Positions 34,962 to 45,128 are shown, numbered from the stretch's first letter. The stretch: 64,000 nt of DNA from Variovorax sp. PBS-H4 (GCF_901827205.1 NZ_LR594675.1:6256001-6320000); one strand, 5' to 3'. Notes: generated by a model not told the origin, from the letters alone. Made by a program: numbers and translations.

Positions 34962-35918
34962 TCAGTGGCTGGTGACCACGGCCTTGAGAAATCCGTCGGG
35001 CCGCTTGCGAGTGAGCTCCAGTGCCTCGCCGAGCCGGTCGAGCGGCAGGCGGTGCGTGATCAGCGGCTCGGGGTCGAGCACGCCCGCGGCCATCAGGTCG
35101 ATGGCGCCGCGGATGCCCTCGATGTAGCGGGCCGGGTCGCGTTCGTGCGCGTTGACGACGTCGATGCCGCGCCAGTTCCACAGCTGCAGGTTGACCTGGC
35201 GCAGGCCGTCCTGGTGATAGCCCGCAATCACGAGCCGCCCGCGCTCGCCCGTGAGCTCGCCGGCCAGGTCGAGCGGCCATTGCAGCCCGACGGCTTCGAT
35301 CACGCGCTCGCACCAGCGCCCTTCGGTGATCCGCTTCGCTTCTTCGAGGATGCGCGCGTGCTCGTCCATGAGGATCGTCTCGGCCGCGCCGGCCTGGCGC
35401 GCGACCTCCAGCGCAAACGGACGGCGTGAGATCGCGATCACGCGCGCACCGGCGTTCGCGGCCAGCCGCGTGAGCAGGGCTCCGAGGAAGCCGATGCCGA
35501 CGATGGCCACGGTCTGCCCGGCCTCGATGCCGCTGCGGCGGAAGATGTTCACGGCGCAGCCGAGCGGCTCGGCGGGCATGGCGGCATGGTCGAGCTCGGG
35601 CGGGATCGGCACCACCGCGTGGGCATCCGCCACGTCGTACTCGGCGTGCGCGCGATAGCTCAGCGCCGCGACCCGCATGCCTTCGCGCAGGCCTTGCACG
35701 CCCTCGCCGACGGCCGCGATGCGGCCCCAGCCTTCATGTCCGGGTGCCCCGGCTGCCTGGGGATAGTCGAACCACGTGCGGCCTTCCCACAAGGGCAGGC
35801 TCGATGCGCACACGCCCGAGCCTTCCAGGCGCAGCAGCACCTGCCCCGGCCCGGGGGCGGGCCGCTCCACGCGCGCCAGCGTGGCCTCGCGCGGGGCGCT
35901 TATGACGCCGGCAAGCAT
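34962..35918 (-). CDS. Zinc-dependent medium-chain dehydrogenase
   Basis: An MDR-superfamily dehydrogenase of 318 residues, short for the family. The catalytic zinc pattern is partly visible: Cys in GSGVCASSLP and His-Glu in GAPGHEGWGRI. The structural-zinc four-cysteine loop is missing. The Rossmann motif is TVAIVGIGFLGALLTRLAA. It overlaps the upstream epimerase by 19 bases. Sugar alcohol or cyclitol oxidation would fit the context, but the substrate is not readable. Confidence 0.85.
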   Translation of the reverse strand: MLAGVISAPREATLARVERPAPGPGQVLLRLEGSGVCASSLPLWEGRTWFDYPQAAGAPGHEGWGRIAAVGEGVQGLREGMRVAALSYRAHAEYDVADAHAVVPIPPELDHAAMPAEPLGCAVNIFRRSGIEAGQTVAIVGIGFLGALLTRLAANAGARVIAISRRPFALEVARQAGAAETILMDEHARILEEAKRITEGRWCERVIEAVGLQWPLDLAGELTGERGRLVIAGYHQDGLRQVNLQLWNWRGIDVVNAHERDPARYIEGIRGAIDLMAAGVLDPEPLITHRLPLDRLGEALELTRKRPDGFLKAVVTSH

Positions 35919-37039
35919 TGGGGCTCCCGGCCGATGCCGATGTCCGCCGCCAGGCCTGCCGGCGCGGCGCCGCGCATCTCGCGCAGCCAGCGATGGAGAC
36001 GCTCGATGCCTTCGGCCGCGCCGATGCGCGGGGCCCAGCCCGTGGCCTCCCGGAAGCGGCGGATGTCCGACACGTAGTAGCGCTGGTCACCGGTGCGCCA
36101 GCCGCCCGCTTCCGTCTGCGGCCGCCTGCCGTCGAGCCGTTCGATGTGCTGCAGCAGGTCCAGCAGGCTGATGACGTTCTCCGGCCCGCCGCCGATGTTG
36201 AATGCCTGGCCGGAGAGCCGCTCGATGTGCCGATCGGCCAGCAGGAACGCGTCCACCAGGTCGTCGACGAACAGGATGTCGCGCACCTGCCTTCCGTCGC
36301 CGTAGATCGTGATCGGCTTGCGGTCGAGCGCGCGCAGCAGGAAGTGCGCGACCCAGCCCTGGTCCTCGGTGCCGAACTGGTGCCGCCCATAGATGCAGCT
36401 CATCCGGAACACCACCGTCTTCAGCCCGAAGCTGCGCGCGTAGTCGTGCACGTACTGGTCGGCCGTGCCCTTGGAGCAGCCATAGGGGCTGTGGAAGTCG
36501 AGCGGGCGCGACTCCCCGATGCCATGGCCGGCGAGCTCCTGCGAGACCGGCGCGTAGCGCTGCCCGCGCAACTCCAGGGCGATGTCCTCCAGGCCGCCAT
36601 AGACTTTGTTGGTCGAGGTCATGATGACCGAAGGCGGCACCCGCTGCGACCGCGCGGCCTCCAGCACGTTGAGCGTGCCCAGTGCATTGATCGAGAAGTC
36701 CTCGCGGGGATCGACCAGGCTGGTGGTCACCGCCACCTGCGCCGCGAAGTGGAACACGCGGCGCGCACGCGCGACGGCGCGCTCCACCGCCTTGGCGTCG
36801 CGCACGTCCGCGGTGGCGATCTCCAGGCCTTCGCGATGGGTATCGCGCAGCCAGGCCAGGTTGCGTTCGACGCCGGCGCGCGACAGGTTGTCGAGCACGA
36901 GCACCGGTTGCTTCTCGGACAGCAGGCGATGTGCGAGGTTGGCACCGACGAAGCCGGCGCCGCCGGTGATGAGCGTGAGCCCTTCGCGGGCCGCGCCGCC
37001 ATTGAGGACCCTGACCTTGCTTGCGTTGGCCGGCGTCAT
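35900..37039 (-). CDS. NAD-dependent sugar epimerase/dehydratase (CDP-tyvelose-epimerase-like)
   Basis: An extended short-chain dehydrogenase of 379 residues. The NAD site is LTLITGGAGFVGANLAHRLL. The catalytic triad is read as Thr/Ser in IMTSTNKVYGG and Tyr-x-x-x-Lys in YGCSKG. RMSCIYGRHQFGTEDQGWVAHFL is a signature of the CDP-paratose/tyvelose 2-epimerase branch, so it may act on a nucleotide hexose. Its stop is read through the start of the next gene (19-base overlap), and its own ATG overlaps the previous gene by four bases. Confidence 0.88.
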   Translation of the reverse strand: MTPANASKVRVLNGGAAREGLTLITGGAGFVGANLAHRLLSEKQPVLVLDNLSRAGVERNLAWLRDTHREGLEIATADVRDAKAVERAVARARRVFHFAAQVAVTTSLVDPREDFSINALGTLNVLEAARSQRVPPSVIMTSTNKVYGGLEDIALELRGQRYAPVSQELAGHGIGESRPLDFHSPYGCSKGTADQYVHDYARSFGLKTVVFRMSCIYGRHQFGTEDQGWVAHFLLRALDRKPITIYGDGRQVRDILFVDDLVDAFLLADRHIERLSGQAFNIGGGPENVISLLDLLQHIERLDGRRPQTEAGGWRTGDQRYYVSDIRRFREATGWAPRIGAAEGIERLHRWLREMRGAAPAGLAADIGIGREPQCLPAS

Positions 37040-38154
37040 ATTGCGAGCCCCCGCGCGTCGAGTTCGGCGCTGGCCTGGGCCACGCGGTCGACCGCCGCCT
37101 GCCCTTCGAGCCAGGCCGCCAGCTCGGCCAAGCCGTCGTCGAGCTTCACCTGCGGCGTATAGCCCAGGACATCGCGCGCCTTCGAGATATCGGCGAAGCA
37201 GTGCCGGATGTCGCCCACGCGGTACTTGCCCGTGATCTCCGGCTGCAGATGCTCCTTGCCGGTGACCGCGGCCAGCCGCTGCGCGATCTCGCGCACCGTG
37301 CAGGCTTCGCCGCTGCCGATGTTGAACACCTCGCCAGCGGCTGCCGGCGTCTCCAGTGCAAGACGGCAGGCACGGGCGATGTCGTAGACGCTGACGAAAT
37401 CGCGCTGCTGCCACCCGTCCTCGAAGATCCGGGGCGGGCTGTCGTTCAGCAGGCGCGAGGCGAAGATCGCCAGCACGCCGGTGTAGGGGTTCGACAGCGC
37501 CTGCCGCGGCCCGTACGCATTGAAGAAGCGCAGCGCCACCGCCTTCATGCCGTAGGCACGGGCGATCATCAAGCACATGCGCTCCTGGTCGAATTTGGAG
37601 AGCGCGTACACCGAGGCCAGCGCAGGCACCTTGGTCTCGGGCGTCGGCGCGGGCAGGAGCTGCGCACCCTCGTCGTCACGCCATTCCCAGTCGGCGCGGC
37701 GCAGCTGCTCGAGCGAACGCTCGCCCACGACGCGGGTCTCGCCGCGCGCCGTGCGGTACAGGCCTTCTCCATAGAGGCTCATGCTGGAGGCCACGATCAA
37801 CTGCGCGACCGGCTTTTCGATCAAGGCCTCGAGCAGCACCGCGGTGCCGAGGTTGTTGGTGCGCGTGTAGTGCATCACCTCGTACATGCTCTGGCCGACG
37901 CCCACCGCCGAAGCAAAGTGGAAGACCGCATCGACGCCGCGCAGCGCGCTGCGCACCGCGGCGGGGTCGCACACGTCGCCGTGCATCAGCTCCACGCCGC
38001 AGTCGAGGTAGTCAGGTCTTCGTGCATCGCTGCCATGCACCTGCGAGGCGAGGTTGTCGAGGACGCGCACGCGAAGGCCGCGCGCGAGAAGTTCGTCCGC
38101 GAGATGGGAGCCGATGAAGCCGGCTCCCCCGGTAATGAGCACAAGCTGCGACAT
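37036..38154 (-). CDS. NAD-dependent epimerase/dehydratase (UDP-glucose 4-epimerase/dTDP-type)
   Basis: An extended short-chain dehydrogenase of 372 residues and the first gene of the ten-gene operon. The NAD motif is VLITGGAGFIGSHLADELL; the catalytic residues are in ASSMSLYGEGLY and the Tyr-x-x-x-Lys YALSKFDQE. ALRFFNAYGPRQALSNPYTGV and DGWQQRDFVSVYDIARA are typical of nucleotide-sugar epimerases. The ATG at 38154 is chosen on homology; the frame is open upstream to 38283. It is divergent from the inositol-phosphate synthase gene across a 221-base regulatory region. Confidence 0.88.
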   Translation of the reverse strand: MSQLVLITGGAGFIGSHLADELLARGLRVRVLDNLASQVHGSDARRPDYLDCGVELMHGDVCDPAAVRSALRGVDAVFHFASAVGVGQSMYEVMHYTRTNNLGTAVLLEALIEKPVAQLIVASSMSLYGEGLYRTARGETRVVGERSLEQLRRADWEWRDDEGAQLLPAPTPETKVPALASVYALSKFDQERMCLMIARAYGMKAVALRFFNAYGPRQALSNPYTGVLAIFASRLLNDSPPRIFEDGWQQRDFVSVYDIARACRLALETPAAAGEVFNIGSGEACTVREIAQRLAAVTGKEHLQPEITGKYRVGDIRHCFADISKARDVLGYTPQVKLDDGLAELAAWLEGQAAVDRVAQASAELDARGLAI

Positions 38155-38292
38155 GGAAGTCCCTGTTCTTGTTTGTTGACGGACCGGTCGCGCATCAGGG
38201 CACTCGACCGCTGCTGAAGCCCGAGCGTCTTGTGTCGCTGCCTTCTCTCCTGTGCGACCGAACTGACGCGGATGTAGGAACAAAGCTTCGTT

Positions 38293-38309
38293 ACCCCACT
38301 GCTGAGCTG
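38293..38309 (+). promoter_or_regulatory. Candidate shared operator, site 1
   Basis: ACCCCACTGCTGAGCTG lies in the divergent region between the epimerase operon and the inositol-phosphate synthase gene, 83 to 67 bases before the latter. It differs by only two bases from the site at 41628. Here it also forms a hairpin-capable dyad, TACCCCA (38292-38298) with TGGGGTA (38308-38314). Confidence 0.4.
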
Positions 38310-38375
38310 GGGTAGGCCGCGTGCGCGCACATGATGGAGGCTCGCTTCAACAGAGAGCAGAGAGGTCATCGATCC

Positions 38376-39533
38376 ATGAACAAGATTCGCGTCGCGATCA
38401 TCGGCGTCGGCAACTGCGCCTCGTCGCTGGTACAGGGTGTGCATTTCTACGGCGATGCCTCTGGGACGGACTTCGTGCCGGGCCTGATGCACATCGACCT
38501 CGCCGGGTACCGCCCGTGCGACATCGAGTTCAGCGCGGCCTTCGACGTGCATGCGGGCAAGGTGGGACTCGACCTCTCGGAGGCGATCCTGCAGGAGCCC
38601 AACAACACGATCCGCTTCGCGCAAGTGCCGCAGCTCGGCGTGAAGGTGCAGCGCGGGCCCACGCTCGACGGCATCGGCAAGTACCTGCGCGGCGTGGTGC
38701 CGCAGGCCCGCGCCAAGCCGGTCAACGTTGCGCAGGTCCTGAAGGACAGCGGCACCGATGTGGTGGTGTCGTATCTGCCGGTGGGTTCGACCAAGGCGAC
38801 CGAGTGGTATGCCGAGCAGGTGCTCGAGGCAGGCTGCGCCTTCGTCAACTGCGTGCCGGTGTTCATCGCCTCGTCGAAGCGGTGGCAGCAACGCTTCGCC
38901 GACCGCGGGCTGCCGGTGATCGGCGACGACATCAAGTCGCAGGTGGGCGCGACCATCGTGCACCGCATTCTCACGGACCTGTTCCGCAAGCGCGGCGTGC
39001 AGCTCGATCGGACCTACCAGCTCAACTTCGGCGGCAACACCGACTTCCTCAACATGCTGGAGCGAGACCGGCTGGTGTCCAAGAAGATCTCGAAGACGCA
39101 GGCGGTGACCAGCCAGCTGGGAAACCCGATGAAGGCCGAGGACGTGCACGTGGGGCCGAGCGACCATGTGCCCTGGCTCACGGACCGCAAGTGGTGCTAC
39201 ATCCGCATGGAGGGCACCACCTTCGGCGACGTGCCGCTGAACTGCGAGATCAAGCTCGAGGTGTGGGACTCGCCCAACTCCGCCGGTGTGGTGATCGACG
39301 CGGTGCGCTGCGCCAAGCTGGCGCTCGACCGCGGCATCGGCGGGCCGGTGCTGGCGCCGGCCAGCTATTTCATGAAATCGCCGCCGCAACAGTTCACCGA
39401 CGACGAAGCGCGCGAACTCGTCGAAGCTTTCATCCGTGGCGATGCCGAGGCGCTCGCGCCGACGCCCGCGCGGCCGCCCGAATCCGCCGGGGAAGCGATC
39501 GTCGAGCCCGCAAGCAAGAGCAGGCAGACATGA
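38376..39533 (+). CDS. myo-Inositol-1-phosphate synthase
   Basis: An isomerase of 385 residues converting glucose 6-phosphate to inositol 1-phosphate with bound NAD. The prokaryotic-type pattern is clear: RVAIIGVGNCASSLVQGVHFYG at the N-terminus, VVVSYLPVGSTKATEWYAEQVLEAGCAFVNCVPVFIAS, IGDDIKSQVGATIVHRIL, and LNFGGNTDFLNMLERDR. Lysines of the active site lie in the KSQ and SKKISKTQAV segments. This enzyme is uncommon in betaproteobacteria, so the pathway may have been acquired. It faces the glycosyl operon and overlaps the next gene by four bases, which suggests an inositol-containing product or a stress solute. Confidence 0.93.
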   Translation: MNKIRVAIIGVGNCASSLVQGVHFYGDASGTDFVPGLMHIDLAGYRPCDIEFSAAFDVHAGKVGLDLSEAILQEPNNTIRFAQVPQLGVKVQRGPTLDGIGKYLRGVVPQARAKPVNVAQVLKDSGTDVVVSYLPVGSTKATEWYAEQVLEAGCAFVNCVPVFIASSKRWQQRFADRGLPVIGDDIKSQVGATIVHRILTDLFRKRGVQLDRTYQLNFGGNTDFLNMLERDRLVSKKISKTQAVTSQLGNPMKAEDVHVGPSDHVPWLTDRKWCYIRMEGTTFGDVPLNCEIKLEVWDSPNSAGVVIDAVRCAKLALDRGIGGPVLAPASYFMKSPPQQFTDDEARELVEAFIRGDAEALAPTPARPPESAGEAIVEPASKSRQT

Positions 39534-40442
39534 TCGAAGCCGTCAAGTTCTGGAATGAGCCCAACAACAAGTCGCACTGGGATCTCGAACTCGACCCCGA
39601 GTGGACCGCGTACGGCGCGATGGTCAAGGAGGCCTCGGCGGCAGTCCGCGCGGAGAACGCCGAGCTGACTCAGGTGCTCGGCGGAATCTCGCCGATCGAC
39701 CCTTTCTTCATGCAGCGCTTGCGCGACCAGGGCGTGCTCGCGGGACTGGACGCGGTGGCGGTGCACGGCTTCCCGCTCGACTGGAACCACTGGCAGATCG
39801 GCGAATGGCCTGCGCGCATCGCCGAGATCGAGGCCGTGACGCCTTTGCCGGTGTGGGTCACGGAGGTGGGCATTTCCACCTTCGGCGCCGAGGAGGTGCA
39901 GGAGTTCGGCCTGCGGCGCACGGCCGAGCTGCTGCTGGGACGTGTGCCGCGTATCCACTGGTACTCGCTGTACGACCTGCCGAAGGCGTGGCCCGCCACG
40001 ACGCGGCATCGCGAGGCGGAGGGCTCGAGTTACTACCGGCACTTCCACATGGGCTTGCTGCGCGAGGACGGAACGCCCAAGCTGGCGAGCCGCCAGTTCA
40101 GCGCCTACACGCCCGAGATGGGCATCTGCCAGTGGTTCCACTTCGAGGACCATCGGCTCGACGACGCGGTGCGATGGCTGCGGCGCCTCGGCGTGCGGCG
40201 CCTGCGCACCGGCCTGAGCTGGGCCGACAGCTGGCGCCCGGGCGCGGACAACTGGTTCGACCGGCAGATGCGCGCGCTCGAAGACTTCGACGTGACGCTG
40301 ACCTTCTGCTTCACGCCCGAACACCGGGGCGTCGCCGCGCACCACACGAGCCCGCCGCTGGTGGCGGGCGAGTATGCGGAGTTCTGCGCGCGGATGGTCC
40401 GGCGTTATGCGCCGGGCCTGCGCAGCGGGGCGCAGGCGCTTC

Positions 40443-41513
<1,071 letters not shown>

Positions 41514-41627
41514 GGCGTTGGCTCTTTGGCGTTGGGGTTGCAGTGAGTGAATGAAGGGCCGATGTGAAGAAAAACCTATCAGAGATTTCGATGGCGAGAT
41601 ACCGGACGATGTCGTTCACCGCGGTTG

Positions 41628-41644
41628 ACCCCATTGATGAGCTG
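41628..41644 (+). promoter_or_regulatory. Candidate shared operator, site 2
   Basis: ACCCCATTGATGAGCTG lies in the divergent region between the UDP-xylose synthase and phosphatase genes, 53 to 37 bases before the phosphatase start. It matches 15 of 17 bases of the site at 38293. The inner CATTGATGAG also occurs at 19234-19243, upstream of the manganese catalase gene. Confidence 0.4.
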
Positions 41645-41680
41645 CCGCTCGCGCCGCGTTGCATTCGCGGGCGCTAGGGT

Positions 41681-42220
41681 GTGGCCGTGAACACCTGGCA
41701 ACCGAACTTCAGCTGGATCAATGACACGCTCGCAGTCGGCGGCAGCTTTCCCGGCGACCGGGCGGAAGGGCTCGCGCGCGAGCACGGCATACAGGCCGTG
41801 GTCGACCTGCGCGGCGAAACGCAGCCCGATGCCGTCGTGCTGCGCCGCCACGGCATCGCGCTGCTGCACTTGCCGACGGAGGACATGTGCGGCGTGGCGA
41901 TGTTCGATCTCGATCGGGGCATTCGTTTCGTCAACGGATTTCTCGACGCCGGGCGGCGCGTGCTGATTCATTGCGAGCACGGCATCGGCCGCTCGGCCAC
42001 GCTCGCGCTGTGCGTGCTGGTCCAGCGCGGCCAGGCGCCGCTCGACGCGCTTGCGCTGATGAAGAAGCAGCGCCCGCTGGTGTCGCCTTCTCCGGGGCAG
42101 TTCGCGTGCTGGTGCGGATGGCTGGAGAGCCACCGTTCGGCGAGCAAGGTCGACTGGCAGGTCCCGAGCTTCGACGAGTTCCAGGCGCTCGCGTATGCGA
42201 GCCGCGAGCCGAGTGCGTGA
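41681..42220 (+). CDS. Dual-specificity / tyrosine phosphatase-like protein
   Basis: A small phosphatase of 179 residues. The P-loop is HCEHGIGRSA, the HCX5R signature, with nucleophile Cys98 and Arg104; LPTEDMCG may carry the general acid Asp68. The fold is of the dual-specificity class rather than low-molecular-weight type. Start is a GTG at 41681. Its stop overlaps the next gene's ATG (TGATG), so the two are coupled. Substrate could be a phospho-inositol, a sugar phosphate or a protein; the neighbouring inositol-phosphate synthase makes the first attractive, but that is inference. Confidence 0.85.
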   Translation: MAVNTWQPNFSWINDTLAVGGSFPGDRAEGLAREHGIQAVVDLRGETQPDAVVLRRHGIALLHLPTEDMCGVAMFDLDRGIRFVNGFLDAGRRVLIHCEHGIGRSATLALCVLVQRGQAPLDALALMKKQRPLVSPSPGQFACWCGWLESHRSASKVDWQVPSFDEFQALAYASREPSA

Positions 42221-44307
42221 TGCTCGTCTACGGAGATGCGGTCCGCCATGAAGACGCCGCCCGCGTGCTCGCCCGCCTGCGGCGCTGCCTGCGGGAGCTT
42301 GCGCTGCTGCCGCCCGGACTCGCGCGACACGCACGCCTGGTCGCCGGGTTGATCGAGGCCGGCGAATTCGCACAGGCGTTGGCAGATGCGCGGCACGTCG
42401 GCGCGGATGCGGCGATGTCGCTCGTGCGTGCGCTCGCCGAGTGCTGCGCGCGCTCGTGGGACAGCGACTTCGAGGCCGGCGCCGGCGTGCCGGCCGACAC
42501 CCTCGCCGCTTGCGCAGACCGCCTGCCGCAGGAGCCGATCGGCCTGAAGCGTCCCGAGGGCTATGCCTACTACGCGCTCTATCCCGAGAGCTACCTGGAT
42601 GCCGCGCGGCGTGTGCACGCGCCGTCGTGGCAGGTGTTCGGCGTGCGGAGCATCGGCACCAGCCTGGGCGCCATGGTCGCGGCAGGCCTCGGCGCCGGAT
42701 GCCCGGGCACCCTGCGCCCGAGCGGGCATCCGTTCGCAAGGCGGCTCGCGGCGGACGCCAGTGCCATCGACCTGCACGCGGGCGCCTTCGCCGTGGTCGA
42801 CGAAGGGCCTGGACTCTCAGGCTCCTCGCTGGCGGCGGTCGGGCGCTGGCTGCTGGACGCAGGCGTCGCGCCCGAACGCCTCCATTTCTTTGCCGGCCAT
42901 GCAAAGGGTCCCGGCGCGATGGCAAGCGCGGATGTACACGCGGTGTGGCGCTGCGCGCAGGTGCACGCGGCGAGCTTCGAAGAGGTGATCCTGCGCCCCG
43001 AGCGGCCGGCGCATCGCCTGGAGAACTGGATCGTGCCGCTGGTCGGGCCCCTGCGGGCGCCGCTGCAGGACATTTCGGGCGGACGCTGGCGCGGGCTCCA
43101 GAGCCGTCCCGCCGGTGAAGCGCCGCCGGTGCATCCCGCCTGGGAGCGCCGCAAGTTTCTTGCGGAGACTGCCAACGGCCGCTGGTTGGTGAAGTTCATC
43201 GGCCTGGGCCGGGAAGGGGAACGCAAGTACCTGCGCGCCAAGGCCTTGGCCGCGGCCGGCTTCGTGCCCCGGCCAGCGGGACTGTGCCACGGCTTCGTGG
43301 TCGAGCGCTGGCGCGACGACCTTTCGCCAATGCCGGCGCATCCGGCCGGCAACCTGCGCTCCCGGCTCATCGATCGCATGGGCGACTACCTCGGCTTCCG
43401 TGCGCGTTCGTTCCCGGCTCTCGAGCGTGCCGGCGCCTCGGTGCGCGCACTCTGGGAGATGGGTCGCTTCAACACAGAGGCGGTGCTCGGACCCGCGCTC
43501 GCTGCAGCCTGGGACGCGTGGGAGCCGGGACTGGACCGCCTGTCGCATGCGGTCTGCCGCATCGAGACCGACAACCGCATGCATGCGTGGGAATGGCTCA
43601 CGGCCGGCACGCTCATCCTCAAGACGGACGCGGTGGACCACCACGCGGCACATGACTTGGTGGGCTGCCAGGACCTCGCCTGGGACATCGCAGGCGCCGC
43701 GGTGGAGTTCGAGCTTTCCGGCGACGAGGTGGCGCGCCTGGTCGCGCGCTGCGGCCGGACACCCGACCCCGCGCTGCTGTCGTTCAGCCGGCTGTGCTAC
43801 CTGGCCTTCGAGCTTGCCCGCTGCCGCGAAACCATCGGCGCCGCCGCCATCGCAGACCCACCCCTGCAGGCTGCTGCGGCACGCTACGAAGAGGCCCTGC
43901 ACGCGGCACTCTCCGCGTCACCGTTCGCAACAACGGTGCACAGGAAAACGTCCGACTCCGCCACGGCCTCTGCGCCCGCGCCACGCTGCACGCCAGGGGC
44001 AGATGTTGCATCCATGGCTTCAGGAGTTGACATGGAACAGCAGCAAAAGCAAGCCCAGGCCCAGCAGCAACCGCGGGTCGTGCCACCCGTCGACGACGAC
44101 GGTTCGTCGGTGGCCGGCGAGGAAGACCCGGGCGCTGCGGTCGAACCCACGACGCCGAAGGCGGGTGACGAAGCCCCGCCCGGCACGCCCGGAACAGGCG
44201 AAGGGATCTGCCGCCGCTGCGGCGGCAGCGGACGCCTTTCCGCCAGCGAACCTTGCCCCGACTGCGGCGGCACCGGACACGTCACGGTCGGCATCGGCGG
44301 CGCCTGA
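42220..44307 (+). CDS. Phosphoribosyltransferase-like/kinase-like fusion with C-terminal zinc ribbon
   Basis: A 695-residue protein of unrecognised function. Residues about 105-260 resemble a phosphoribosyltransferase, with VFGVRSIGTSLGAMVAAGL and a PRPP-loop-like VVDEGPGLSGSSLAAVG near residue 192. Residues about 310-560 resemble an aminoglycoside-phosphotransferase-type kinase: WLVKFIGLGREGERKYLRAKAL, then AWEWLTAGTLILKTDAVDHH and CQDLAWDIAGAAVEF. After an Ala/Ser-rich stretch the last 90 residues are hydrophilic and end in two DnaJ-like knuckles, CRRCGGSG and CPDCGGTG. It is translationally coupled to the phosphatase. The C-terminal part may be a separate gene fused by loss of a stop. Together with the phosphatase it looks like a phosphate-ester modifying module for the glycosyl cluster. 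Confidence 0.75.
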   Translation: MLVYGDAVRHEDAARVLARLRRCLRELALLPPGLARHARLVAGLIEAGEFAQALADARHVGADAAMSLVRALAECCARSWDSDFEAGAGVPADTLAACADRLPQEPIGLKRPEGYAYYALYPESYLDAARRVHAPSWQVFGVRSIGTSLGAMVAAGLGAGCPGTLRPSGHPFARRLAADASAIDLHAGAFAVVDEGPGLSGSSLAAVGRWLLDAGVAPERLHFFAGHAKGPGAMASADVHAVWRCAQVHAASFEEVILRPERPAHRLENWIVPLVGPLRAPLQDISGGRWRGLQSRPAGEAPPVHPAWERRKFLAETANGRWLVKFIGLGREGERKYLRAKALAAAGFVPRPAGLCHGFVVERWRDDLSPMPAHPAGNLRSRLIDRMGDYLGFRARSFPALERAGASVRALWEMGRFNTEAVLGPALAAAWDAWEPGLDRLSHAVCRIETDNRMHAWEWLTAGTLILKTDAVDHHAAHDLVGCQDLAWDIAGAAVEFELSGDEVARLVARCGRTPDPALLSFSRLCYLAFELARCRETIGAAAIADPPLQAAAARYEEALHAALSASPFATTVHRKTSDSATASAPAPRCTPGADVASMASGVDMEQQQKQAQAQQQPRVVPPVDDDGSSVAGEEDPGAAVEPTTPKAGDEAPPGTPGTGEGICRRCGGSGRLSASEPCPDCGGTGHVTVGIGGA
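44032..44307 (+). CDS. Alternative or internal start: small DnaJ-type zinc-knuckle protein
   Basis: Within the preceding frame, an ATG at 44032 has a good ribosome site (CAGGAG six bases upstream) and opens a self-contained 91-residue protein: a Gln-rich head (MEQQQKQAQAQQQ), an acidic/Pro middle, and the knuckles CRRCGGSG and CPDCGGTG. This could be an independent gene now in frame with the upstream one. Both the fusion product and the small protein may be made. Zinc binding through the four cysteines is expected. Confidence 0.5.
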   Translation: MEQQQKQAQAQQQPRVVPPVDDDGSSVAGEEDPGAAVEPTTPKAGDEAPPGTPGTGEGICRRCGGSGRLSASEPCPDCGGTGHVTVGIGGA

Positions 44308-44396
44308 ACGCAGTCGCGAAGGCTGGCATGCACCTTGCCACCCTGCTCCGGATCGGACCGCCGGCATCCTGCCGCCGCCGAAACCGGGGAAGTGGA

Positions 44397-44675
44397 ATGA
44401 CGAGCGCGGACAGGAAGATGGCGCCGATCGACGAGGAAGCGATCAACAAGGCATCACATGATTTCGAGTACCAGGGATGGAAGGTCAAGCTGGCCTTGGA
44501 CGGCGCCAGTTCGGAGGGGATCGTCTCGGGGCACGCGGATCTTTACGAGCAATCCGTCTTCGTGTGCCGGGTCATGCTGTCGGCACGCCACCGCGACGGC
44601 AGCAGCGCGATGCAGGCGCTGGCGCGCAAGGCGCGAGCGCTGATCGACCTGCGGCAGCTGCAAACCAACGACTGA
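44397..44675 (+). CDS. Hypothetical small protein
   Basis: A 92-residue soluble protein, not recognised. The sequence MTSADRKMAPIDEEAINKASHDFEYQGWKVKLALDGASSEGIVSGHADLYEQSVFVCRVML suggests a compact alpha/beta fold, with no signal peptide or metal motif. The ATG at 44397 is chosen because coding character begins there; the frame is open further upstream. It stands between the zinc-knuckle protein and an exported protein, all on the plus strand. Confidence 0.65.
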   Translation: MTSADRKMAPIDEEAINKASHDFEYQGWKVKLALDGASSEGIVSGHADLYEQSVFVCRVMLSARHRDGSSAMQALARKARALIDLRQLQTND

Positions 44676-44762
44676 CGAGAGGTCGGCGTGGACGGGGTGC
44701 GTGTAAATCCTGCAGTACATCTTTCAGAACCCAGGGGGCCTGGGTCAACCAGCGGAAGTCTT

Positions 44763-45128
44763 ATGAACAAAACCTTGAACTCCTGTTTTCGCCGCAGCGC
44801 CAATCTTCACTGGGGCCTCTGGGCCCTGGCGGCTGCGGTGGGTCCGGCCATCGCACAGCCCACCGGCAATCCGAAGGGAAGCGCGCCCGTGACCATGGAA
44901 GGCAACAGCGCGAAGGCGCCTGCCACGCGCAATCGCAACGCCGGTTCCGAGGAAGAGCGGCGCACGGAAGACCGGGCCGGCGGTTCCACATCGAAGGCCT
45001 CCCGCGCAGGCCACCTGCGCACGCCGGGGGTGGGAACGGCCGGCGGGCTGACGGGTCGGCACCCGGGCGACGGCTCCGCCAATCGAACGACGGAGACCGA
45101 CCAGGCGCCGCCTGCGAAAAAGCGCTGA
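44763..45128 (+). CDS. Small exported hydrophilic protein
   Basis: A 121-residue protein with a signal-peptide-like N-terminus (NLHWGLWALAAAVGPAIAQ) and a mature part rich in Gly, Thr, Ala, Asn and Lys without hydrophobic core, hence probably disordered. No family recognised. A short hairpin (ACCCAGG-gg-CCTGGGT, 44729-44744) lies in its leader. Similar small disordered proteins cluster here and may be stress related, by analogy with the KGG protein. Confidence 0.6.
   Translation: MNKTLNSCFRRSANLHWGLWALAAAVGPAIAQPTGNPKGSAPVTMEGNSAKAPATRNRNAGSEEERRTEDRAGGSTSKASRAGHLRTPGVGTAGGLTGRHPGDGSANRTTETDQAPPAKKR

Noticed and set aside
41519..41540. TGGCGT-N5-TTGC upstream of the phosphatase gene as a sigma-54 promoter
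   Set aside because: The -24 element is imperfect and it lies over 130 bases from the start codon.
44729..44744. ACCCAGG-gg-CCTGGGT hairpin as a riboswitch or terminator
   Set aside because: Too short, no T-run and no conserved riboswitch core nearby.
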